This document shows positions 10,086 to 16,572 of a stretch of DNA of 19,954 bases, piece after piece. Every line of letters starts with the position of its first letter. Positions within the stretch are counted from its first letter, which is position 1. Made by a program: the position numbers and the translations under genes. Location: contig JBBDNV010000113.1 of assembly GCA_040877415.1 (NCBI GenBank), positions 1 to 19,954 of the forward strand, given 5' to 3'. This DNA is from JBBDNV01 sp040877415. GTDB lineage: Bacteria; Planctomycetota; Planctomycetia; Pirellulales; PALSA-1355. Under the pieces are notes generated by a model. It had not been told where the DNA came from, searched no databases, and saw nothing but the letters and a program-made list of their open reading frames with translations.

Positions 10086-10229
10086 GCGCACGCCGGCCTG
10101 GTGGACCTGGTGCGGCGGGGATTCTTTGACAAGTCGGCCAACGTGGTGTTCTGACACTCCGGGGGCACTGCGGCGCTTTTTGCCTACCGGGAAGCGTTCG
10201 AAACGTTGCTCACCGGCATGGCGCAGTGA
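10086..10229 (+). pseudogene. C-terminal remnant of a D-cysteine desulfhydrase/ACC-deaminase family gene
   Basis: One frame reads AHAGLVDLVRRGFFDKSANV, VF, a TGA stop (10152-10154), then HSGGTAALFAYREAF, ETLLTGMAQ and a final TGA at 10227-10229. This matches the C-terminal end of the PLP-dependent D-cysteine desulfhydrase/1-aminocyclopropane-1-carboxylate deaminase family, where the consensus is roughly AGLIDLIR..., then VLFxHTGGxPALFAY. Relatives often have Trp or Ile before the His, so the internal stop is most simply TGG changed to TGA. The roughly 250 preceding residues, including the PLP lysine region, are missing. It is therefore a dead fragment that happens to lie in front of the oxoamine synthase. 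I recognise the family from the motif only; no alignment was run. Confidence 0.72.
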
Positions 10230-10466
10230 GGACGATCCGCCGGACTGGAGCACCGGCCCCTTTTCGCCTCTTCCCGAGCAGATCTTTCTTAAGCGACTTG
10301 CTGGCGTCGGCCCCCGGCGTCCGATACATTGCATGTGCGTTACGCCCGTCAAGAGAGACACGGAAGCTCCCGAGCGGCCCGGCGCACGCCCATCCTGAAG
10401 GTGGCCACGGGATCGGCTCCGCGACCGATCCGAATGGCCCTGCGAAGGCGAAGAAGATCCTGCTTC

Positions 10467-10474
10467 GAGGAGGT
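10467..10474 (+). promoter_or_regulatory. Ribosome binding site that fixes a GTG start
   Basis: GAGGAGGT lies 7 bases before GTG at 10482. It decides the start of the ACP-oxoamine synthase: an in-frame upstream ATG at 10329 has no such signal, and the extra 51 residues it would add are Arg-rich with no domain. Confidence 0.8.
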
Positions 10475-10481
10475 CTGCCGA

Positions 10482-12017
10482 GTGGAACAGCCTGTCAACT
10501 TACCGCTCCAAGGCGCCGAAACGCACCAGTTGATTCACGATACGGTCGTCGAGTGGCTCAAGCGCGAATCGCGTCAGATCCAGAGCGAGGTCGACTACGA
10601 CGCGTCGCTGTTCGAGCTGGGAATCGATTCGCTGGGGGCGGCATCGATTGCCGCCGAACTCGAACGCGCAACCCAAAAAAACGTCAATCCGGAAATCTTG
10701 TTCGAGCTCGAAACGATCAATGAGTTGGCCGACTATTTGAATGGCCTGCCGGCGGCGCCGGCACAACGCACGGGCGAAGATGCACCGGCCAGCGGCGACC
10801 GGGTCACGACCCAGCCCGCCGACGATTCCGGCGGACTCGTTCAGCAATACGAGCGGCTGAATCGTCGCGTCAGGTCGCTTCGAAAAGAGGGGCTTTACTT
10901 CTTCGAGCCGGAAATCTCGCAGCACGACGGCGCCTGGGTCACCGCCGACGGAAAACGGATGTTGATGCTCGCCTCGTACGAGTATCTGGGCCTGCTGGGG
11001 CACGCGCACCTCGAGCAGGCGGCAATTCGCGCGATCCAGGAGTTCGGAACCGGTCATCACGGCGCACGGCTGTTGGCGGGAACCACGACGGTGCATCGGC
11101 GGCTCGAAGCCAAACTGGCCGCCTTCATGCAAGCCGACGACGCGATCGTATACAGCAGCGGCTACGTCACCAATCTGGCGACGATTTCCACGTTGGTCGG
11201 TCGGGGCGACTGCGTCATCGGCGACCAGTGGAATCACGCCAGCATTGCCGACGGCTGCCGCATGTCCGGCGCGGAAGTCCGCGAGTTTCGGCACAACGAC
11301 ATGGACGCCCTGGCCGAGCAATTAGAGAAAGCGTCGCCGCGGCGCACGTTGGTCGTCGTCGACACCGTGTTCAGCATGGACGGAGACATTTGCGACCTGC
11401 CCGCGGTGGTGAAGTTATGCCGGCGGCATGGTGCCTTGCTGATGGTCGACGAGGCGCACAGTCTGGGAGTGCTGGGCCAATCGGGCCGCGGGGTCCAGGA
11501 GCATTTCGATCTGGCTCCCGACGCGATCGACGTAAAAATGGGGACGCTTTCCAAGAGCCTGGCCAGTTGCGGCGGCTTTGTGGCCGGCCGCGATGAGATC
11601 ATCACCTATCTTAGGCATCATGCCCGGGGCTACATCTTCAGCGGGGCGCTGCCGGCCCCTCAGGCAAGCGCGGCGATCGCGGCGGTCGAAGTCCTGGAGC
11701 GCGAGCCCGAGCGCGTCGCCAACCTGTGGAACAATGTGGACTATTATCTGAACGGGGTGAAAGATCTCGGGTTTGACACGGCCGCGAGCGTCACTCCCAT
11801 CGTGCCGGTGATGACGAAGGACGACGACACCACGCTCGAGATGACGCGCATCTGCCGCTCGGAGGGCTTGTTAGTGATCCCGGTTTGCTACCCGGCGGTG
11901 CCGGTCGATGCGCCCCGGCTGCGGACTTGCGTGTCGGCGATTCACAGCCGCGGGGACCTCGATTTTGCGCTCGAAATCCTGGCCCGAGCCGGCCGCGCGA
12001 CGGGGCTGATCGGCTGA
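10482..12017 (+). CDS. Acyl carrier protein fused to an alpha-oxoamine synthase (serine palmitoyltransferase-like)
   Basis: The 511-residue protein has two parts. Residues 12-88 form an acyl carrier domain with the phosphopantetheine motif ELGIDSLGAAS (Ser50). After a Pro/Ala/Asp-rich linker (about 90-120), residues 125-505 form a PLP-dependent alpha-oxoamine synthase, which condenses an amino acid with an acyl thioester and releases CO2. Visible motifs are GTGHHGARLLAGTTTVH (189-205), NHASIADGCRMSG (251-263), MVDEAHSLGVLG (321-332, PLP-ring Asp323 and His326) and GTLSKSLASCGGF, with the PLP Lys at 358. The SKSLASCGGF form resembles bacterial serine palmitoyltransferases more than biotin (BioF) or threonine (Kbl) enzymes. 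Fusion to its own ACP suggests the acyl donor is loaded on the protein itself, as in some natural-product oxoamine synthases such as PigH. Sphingolipid-like base formation or a secondary product are both possible; the amino acid substrate cannot be read here. Confidence 0.93.
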   Translation: MEQPVNLPLQGAETHQLIHDTVVEWLKRESRQIQSEVDYDASLFELGIDSLGAASIAAELERATQKNVNPEILFELETINELADYLNGLPAAPAQRTGEDAPASGDRVTTQPADDSGGLVQQYERLNRRVRSLRKEGLYFFEPEISQHDGAWVTADGKRMLMLASYEYLGLLGHAHLEQAAIRAIQEFGTGHHGARLLAGTTTVHRRLEAKLAAFMQADDAIVYSSGYVTNLATISTLVGRGDCVIGDQWNHASIADGCRMSGAEVREFRHNDMDALAEQLEKASPRRTLVVVDTVFSMDGDICDLPAVVKLCRRHGALLMVDEAHSLGVLGQSGRGVQEHFDLAPDAIDVKMGTLSKSLASCGGFVAGRDEIITYLRHHARGYIFSGALPAPQASAAIAAVEVLEREPERVANLWNNVDYYLNGVKDLGFDTAASVTPIVPVMTKDDDTTLEMTRICRSEGLLVIPVCYPAVPVDAPRLRTCVSAIHSRGDLDFALEILARAGRATGLIG

Positions 12018-12058
12018 GCGGATTAGGATCGCGCTCGGCGTCGTGGCGAGTCGTTGAA

Positions 12059-12385
12059 TTACTTGAGGATTTCCTTGCGGCTATGCTGGCGTATGAAGCT
12101 GACGAGCGTACGAAGCTTGTCGTCAGCCCGCTGCATGTCTCCCACCACTTTGACGCTGTTGTCGTTCTCTTCGACGCGCAGTTCGAAGGTCGTAATGTCG
12201 GTAGGCGGCCGGCCTTCAAGTTGGCCGGAATTCGACAGGTCGCACTGCTCAACGAGTTGGGCAAAGTGTTCCCGCTCGTCCTCGGGGAGATCCTTGTCGG
12301 AATCGAATACACGGCCCAGCAGAGGGTTTCCCCAGCCGCCTCCCGATTCTTGATACTCCACCCTGGGCGGTCTTTTCTTGTTCAT
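12059..12385 (-). CDS. Emfourin-like protease inhibitor
   Basis: The 108-residue protein starts 13 bases after the stop codon of the M4 protease, so the two are almost certainly co-transcribed. Its layout fits emfourin, the small cytoplasmic inhibitor that binds protealysin-type M4 proteases. It has an N-terminal strand with VEYQESGGGWGN (the SGG turn), an acidic helix DLPEDEREHFAQLVEQCDL, a strand TTFELRVEE followed by SVKVVGDM, and a final helix KLRTLVSFIRQHSR. No signal peptide is present. ATG at 12385 is preferred; a TTG at 12415 lies inside the protease gene. Emfourin genes are typically found next to protealysin-like genes, so context carries much of this call. The protein is lower in GC than the genes outside the pair. 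Confidence 0.75.
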   Translation of the reverse strand: MNKKRPPRVEYQESGGGWGNPLLGRVFDSDKDLPEDEREHFAQLVEQCDLSNSGQLEGRPPTDITTFELRVEENDNSVKVVGDMQRADDKLRTLVSFIRQHSRKEILK

Positions 12386-12398
12386 GTCGGCAGCACCC

Positions 12399-13475
12399 TT
12401 AGAGCGAGAGCCCAACCGTTACCCAACCTTTTTTGACCGCTTTCTGCTCGGCGCTTCCCGGCCCATAAAGCATTCCGGCCGAAATGTAGGTCGCCTTTGC
12501 ACAATCTTCAAAGTCGCTGTCCGGTTTCAGGCCACGGTCCAAGGCATCGTACCAGATCCTGCCGGCTTTTTCCCATGCACGCCCGCCAATTTCCACGGCA
12601 GCGATGTAAAACGCGTGGTTGGGGATGCCGGAGTTGATGTGGACACCTTGGTTATCCGCGAAGCCGGTATACTTATCGTCCATGTGGGCGGGTTGGGGGT
12701 CGGAGCCAAGATCGGGATCGTTCTGGTACGCGGTTCCGGGGGCCTTCAAGCTGCGCAAAGCCTTGCGCGTCGTCGTCTCGTGCAGGAGCTCATTTCCGAT
12801 CAGCCAGTCCGCCTGTTTGGCCGTCTGATTTTTTTGCCATTGCTTGATTAAGCTGCCGAAAACGTCCGCAAAGCTTTCATTGAGAGCGCCTGATTCGCTT
12901 CGATACAAGAGATTCGCTTCGTACTCCACGACGCCGTGAGTAAGCTCATGGCCCACGACGTCAAGCGACGTGGTAAAACGCTTGAACACCATTCCATCGC
13001 CGTCGCCGTAGGCCATCTGGTCTTGCCACCAAAACGCGTTGTTGTACGCCTCGGCGGGATCTTCGCGGTATCGCACGCTCGACTTGAGAGGCAAGCCCCT
13101 ATTATTGATCGAACTACGGCTGAAGACCTTACGGTAGAAATCATGTACGTATCCTGAAAAACGATAGGCTTCGTCCACTTCCTTGTCGCTGGCGTTCGAA
13201 TCTCCCTCCCGACGGACGACGGTGCCGTTCAGGTTCGGCTTTCGTTTTGCGTCGTGAATCACGCGGATTTTCTTGGTCGATACGCCGAGGGCTAGTGCAG
13301 AGATCATTCTGGGACGGACTTCGGCCAAGGTCGCTCGCGCGGCACGCGCCCGTTCAGCCGCTGCAATATTCGAGATCGCCGCGTCTCTGACTTTCTTGTT
13401 TGGTGATTTCGCCATCGATTCAAGCATGTGCGGTGGAATGATTTGACAAAGCGTGGCGTCGCAGTGACCGTGCAT
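12399..13475 (-). CDS. M4 family metallopeptidase, protealysin type
   Basis: The 358-residue zinc protease is of the thermolysin family. Catalytic motifs are VVGHELTHGVVEYEANLLY (His176, Glu177, His180), GALNESFADVFG (third zinc ligand Glu200) and GVHINSGIPNHAFY (proton-donor His279, equivalent to thermolysin His231). The product has no signal peptide and only a short propeptide of about 65 residues. It contains IIPPHMLESMA (12-22), like the PPL-type propeptide of protealysin rather than the long FTP/PepSY propeptide of secreted thermolysins. The mature domain likely begins near TKKIRVIHDAKRKP. AGGAAAGGA lies 7 bases before the ATG. The emfourin-like gene follows 13 bases downstream. One 60-base line of this gene (13081-13140) has 28 G/C and another (12901-12960) 34, against 38 in a line of the GH88 gene (14461-14520), which hints at transfer. 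Protealysins are known to cleave intracellular or host proteins; the target here is unknown. Confidence 0.95.
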   Translation of the reverse strand: MHGHCDATLCQIIPPHMLESMAKSPNKKVRDAAISNIAAAERARAARATLAEVRPRMISALALGVSTKKIRVIHDAKRKPNLNGTVVRREGDSNASDKEVDEAYRFSGYVHDFYRKVFSRSSINNRGLPLKSSVRYREDPAEAYNNAFWWQDQMAYGDGDGMVFKRFTTSLDVVGHELTHGVVEYEANLLYRSESGALNESFADVFGSLIKQWQKNQTAKQADWLIGNELLHETTTRKALRSLKAPGTAYQNDPDLGSDPQPAHMDDKYTGFADNQGVHINSGIPNHAFYIAAVEIGGRAWEKAGRIWYDALDRGLKPDSDFEDCAKATYISAGMLYGPGSAEQKAVKKGWVTVGLSL

Positions 13476-13743
13476 CGTGTTGTCCTTTCCTGAAGGAAGC
13501 CGTTGCTTGGTCGTCCCCCACTACAAACGGATACTTCTACCCCATTCGAGCGTCTCGGCGAACAACAGTCAAGGACTACACGATCGTCCGCCAGCGTGAA
13601 TCGATTTCCATCATCAGCACACAGCGTGCACTTACTTTGCGTAGGTGGTGCCGGGAGTTACCATGGACCGCTCTTGATACCCAAGCGATCCGACCAATAA
13701 ACACAAAGCCACGGAACTTGGTGCGCGCCTGCAACTCTGAACG

Positions 13744-14853
13744 ATGGTTGATTTTCACTCTGAGAAGTACGCCCGGGCACTGGAGTTTGCCGAGCGGCAA
13801 GTGCAGGCGACGGTCGAGCGCACGCCCGACTATTTCCCGATCTATACGACGGGCGGAAAGTGGTTGCACGAGGGCGAACTGTGGACCGATTGGACGGGCG
13901 GGTTTTTCGCCGGCTTGATGTGGCAGTTCTTCAAGCGCACCGGCAAGCCCGAGTGGCGCGAAAGGGCCGAGCACTACAGCCGGTTGTTGGAACACCGGCA
14001 GCACGACCGCAACGTGCACGACCTGGGGTTCATTTTTCTCAACACGTATCGGCCGTGGTACGAGCTGACCGGCGAGGAGCGGCTGCGCGAGGTGCTCATC
14101 CAGGCGGGGCGAACGCTGGCCACGCGGTTTCAGGAAAAGGGGGAGTATCTGTGCTCGTTCATCGGGCCGCAGTCGCTGTTCATCGACGTCATGATGAACG
14201 TGCCGATCATCTTTTTCGCGGCCCAGAGGACGGGGGATGACGAGCTGCGGCGGATCGCCGACGCCCACTGCCGCACGACGCGCGATCGGCTGGTGCGGCC
14301 CGACGGGTCGACGGCGCACGAGGGGCTGTTCGATACCCGGACGGGAGCGTTTTTCGGGCAGTCGACGCACCAGGGATTGCGCCCCGATAGCAATTGGGCC
14401 CGGGGGCTGGCGTGGTCGATGTACGGATACAGCCAGGTGTACGCTTTGACGGGCGACAAAGAATGGCTCGACGTGGCCGAGCGGAACGCCGACTTCTGGC
14501 TGACGCACTTGCCCAAGGATCACGTGCCGTATTGGGACTTTGCGGCCGACCTGAATGCTCCGTTGCCGTGGGGACCGCAGAAAGATTCGTCGGCCGCGGC
14601 GATTGCCGCCAGCGGGCTCTTGGACCTGGAGCGGCAGACCAGGTCGCTCGATCGGGCGGTGGCGTATCGGCAAACGGCGCTGGCGATGCTCGACGCGCTC
14701 GTGGAGCCCGAGTACCTGGCCCACCAGACGCCTGGTTGGGAAGGCATCCTCAAGCACGGCGTCTACCACACGAAGAAGAATCTTGGCGTCGACGAATCGG
14801 TGATGTGGGGCGACTATTTTTTCGTGGAAGCGATGATGAAGTTGAAAGTTTAG
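13744..14853 (+). CDS. Unsaturated glucuronyl hydrolase, GH88 family
   Basis: This 369-residue alpha/alpha-toroid enzyme removes the unsaturated uronic acid left at the non-reducing end of oligosaccharides by polysaccharide lyases, using hydration of the double bond. Family features are GKWLHEGELWTDWTGGFFAG (38-57), HDRNVHDLGFIF with Asp93, and SLFIDVMMNVP with Asp148. These two Asp residues correspond by position to the catalytic pair known in Bacillus GH88 (Asp88 and Asp149). SNWARGLAWSMYGYSQVY (about 222-239) and the end GVDESVMWGDYFFVEAMMKL are also typical. There is no signal peptide, so it should act on imported oligosaccharides in the cytoplasm. No lyase or transporter is adjacent, so its polysaccharide is unknown. 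The start lacks a clear Shine-Dalgarno sequence. The 268 bases before it hold no recognisable gene. Confidence 0.95.
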   Translation: MVDFHSEKYARALEFAERQVQATVERTPDYFPIYTTGGKWLHEGELWTDWTGGFFAGLMWQFFKRTGKPEWRERAEHYSRLLEHRQHDRNVHDLGFIFLNTYRPWYELTGEERLREVLIQAGRTLATRFQEKGEYLCSFIGPQSLFIDVMMNVPIIFFAAQRTGDDELRRIADAHCRTTRDRLVRPDGSTAHEGLFDTRTGAFFGQSTHQGLRPDSNWARGLAWSMYGYSQVYALTGDKEWLDVAERNADFWLTHLPKDHVPYWDFAADLNAPLPWGPQKDSSAAAIAASGLLDLERQTRSLDRAVAYRQTALAMLDALVEPEYLAHQTPGWEGILKHGVYHTKKNLGVDESVMWGDYFFVEAMMKLKV

Positions 14854-15001
14854 CGCAGGGCCGACCGGGCCCGGGCCGGAGCGTGGAAGGGGTTCGCCGT
14901 TAGGGGTTGGGGTCGGGCACTGCTTGACGAGCAGGCGCAGTCGGCACCTCTGATTGCACACGGACCTCGGAACACCAATCCCCAACGCCAATCGCCTACC
15001 C

Positions 15002-15007
15002 TATAAT
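15002..15007 (+). promoter_or_regulatory. Perfect -10 box 6 bases before an ATG (probable leaderless start)
   Basis: TATAAT at 15002-15007 is followed by six bases and then ATG at 15014, so transcription should begin at or next to the start codon. There is no Shine-Dalgarno sequence. The -35 position with 17-base spacing (14979-14984, TCCCCA) does not match consensus. This spacing equals that of the ptsI -10 box and ATG. Confidence 0.55.
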
Positions 15008-15013
15008 TGACGC

Positions 15014-16264
15014 ATGGAAGCTGCCGCCACGCGACCGATGCGCATTGCTTTCCTCGGGGCCGACGATTCGACGGCGGATCTGGTTCGGGCCGTCGTCGAG
15101 AGCCAGCAGCTCGTCCTGGTCGGGATCTGCGAGTTCGCCGGCGCGCAAGACGCCGCGGACGAGCTCGGGCGGCTAGCCGGACAGTTTCGGCCAATCGGCC
15201 AGTGGGAAGCCCTGCTCGACGACGAACGGGTCGACGCGGTTGTGGTTGCCCGGGGCAATGACCAGGATCGCCGGGCCGAGCAACTGCGAAAATTCATTCA
15301 GACCGGCATGCCGGTGCTGGCCTCGCACCCGGTGGTCGACTCGATGCTTGTGTACTACGAGCTGGACATGATCCGCCGGGAGACCGGTTCGGTGATCGTG
15401 CCCCATCTGGCCGGCCGCAACCATCCGGCAGTGCGGGTTCTGGCCCAAATCGCGCGCGGGGGAGCCGCCTCGCCGATCGGCAAGGTGGAGCACGTCACCG
15501 TCGAGCGGTGCGTCGCCGAGCCGACCAGGCGCAACGTCGAGCGGCAGTTTGCCCGCGACGTCGATCTGGTGCGCGGCATCGCCGGCGAAATAACCCGGCT
15601 GGGAGCCATGGGGGGCGCCGCGGGCGAAGATGCCTATTCCAGCCTCGGCGCGCAGATGGCGGGGCCGGCGGGCATTGCGGCGCGGTGGTCGGTGGTGCCG
15701 ATCCAGAGCGCCGACGGGGCCAAGATCACGCTCACCGGCTCGCGCGGCCGAGCCGCTTTGGACGTTCGCGGCGACGGCGAGCCGTGGACGCTGGAACTCT
15801 CCGTCGATGGCCAGACCGAGCGGCAAGAGTTCGACGCCTGGGACCCGGCGGCCGCCTCGCTTGCCGAATTGACCGCGACGATCGGCGGCGGCACGCCGCA
15901 GCCCGATTGGGTCGACGCGGCCCGCTCCGTAGAGCTTGCCGAAACGATCGACCGCAGCCTGCAAAAGGCGCGCACGATCGACCTCTATTACGAGGACTAC
16001 ACCGAAGAGGGCACATTCAAGGGAACCATGACGTCCGTCGGCTGCGGGCTGTTGCTGTTGGGAATCTTCGTGCTGGTGCTGGTCGGCATTGCCGAACAGG
16101 TGCACATCCCGTACGTGCGCTACTGGCCCTACGTGATGCTGGGCCTGTTCGGCGTGTTCCTGTTCGTGCAGCTCGCCATGCTCACGAAAGGCAAACGCCC
16201 CCGCGAGGCCGCCGACGCCGTGGGCGGCGAGCAGGAGCTCGACGAGTTGGGCGTTGGGCGTTAG
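15014..16264 (+). CDS. Degenerate Gfo/Idh/MocA-like protein with two C-terminal membrane helices
   Basis: The 416-residue protein starts with a Rossmann-like fold of the Gfo/Idh/MocA oxidoreductase type: MRIAFLGADDSTADLVRAVV, VLVGICEF, VDAVVVARGND, then a dehydrogenase-like second domain (VIVPHLAGRNHPAVRVLAQI, GKVEHVTVE, ITLTGSRGRAALDVRGDG). Two family hallmarks are altered: the glycine-rich GxGxxG dinucleotide loop reads GADDST, and the usual EKP motif reads SHP (PVLASHPVVDS), so the catalytic Lys is missing. The C-terminal 80 residues add two hydrophobic helices (about 340-361 and 372-391) and a charged tail, so it should sit on the inner face of the membrane. It may bind a ligand or act as a scaffold rather than reduce a sugar. 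ATG 15014 is supported by the TATAAT box; ATG 15038 (MRIAFLG) is an alternative start. Confidence 0.8.
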   Translation: MEAAATRPMRIAFLGADDSTADLVRAVVESQQLVLVGICEFAGAQDAADELGRLAGQFRPIGQWEALLDDERVDAVVVARGNDQDRRAEQLRKFIQTGMPVLASHPVVDSMLVYYELDMIRRETGSVIVPHLAGRNHPAVRVLAQIARGGAASPIGKVEHVTVERCVAEPTRRNVERQFARDVDLVRGIAGEITRLGAMGGAAGEDAYSSLGAQMAGPAGIAARWSVVPIQSADGAKITLTGSRGRAALDVRGDGEPWTLELSVDGQTERQEFDAWDPAAASLAELTATIGGGTPQPDWVDAARSVELAETIDRSLQKARTIDLYYEDYTEEGTFKGTMTSVGCGLLLLGIFVLVLVGIAEQVHIPYVRYWPYVMLGLFGVFLFVQLAMLTKGKRPREAADAVGGEQELDELGVGR

Positions 16265-16572
16265 TCGCTGAGGCTCACGAGCCGCGATTGTTTAGCCCCG
16301 GGCCGGCGCGCGCCGACCGCGATCCCAAACCCCAATCCTTACCCGCGGATAAGGTGGGCGAACAGTGCCGCCTGTGCGGTGTGCTGGCGCGTCAAGCTAG
16401 GCCGTTTTTTCCGGCTGAACTATCCGCCCCTTATGCGTTTGCGCTTGTAGGACGATTTAGCTTTCGTCCCACTTAGAAACCACGCCTGCGGCCGATTTCC
16501 GTGTTTGCCAGCCTGCAAGTCCCATGGCCTTGGCGCCCGTCGAGGCCGCCAAACCCCAATCGTTTCCCGCCC
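16265..16572. other. Non-coding gap before the HtrA-type protease, with a small hairpin
   Basis: The 308 bases contain no recognisable gene. Near the protease start, GGACGA (16450-16455) and TCGTCC (16464-16469) form a perfect 6-bp stem with an 8-base loop, and GCCG (16401-16404) and CGGC (16412-16415) flank a T-tract. These could be part of the protease leader. No confident promoter is visible. A GTG at 16501 could extend the protease by 24 residues but would bury its signal peptide, so the gap is taken to run to 16572. Confidence 0.35.

Noticed and set aside
10152..10154. In-frame TGA in the desulfhydrase-like fragment read as selenocysteine
   Set aside because: The position is normally a hydrophobic residue, the rest of the gene is missing and no selenocysteine-insertion hairpin is evident; simple decay explains it.
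9850..10481. tRNA or other known RNA gene in the long spacer
   Set aside because: No cloverleaf or conserved RNA motif was recognised; the only explained part is the pseudogene fragment.
13576..14991. 471-codon open frame on the minus strand
   Set aside because: It is antisense to the clear GH88 gene, with an Arg/Pro/Val-rich translation and no motif.
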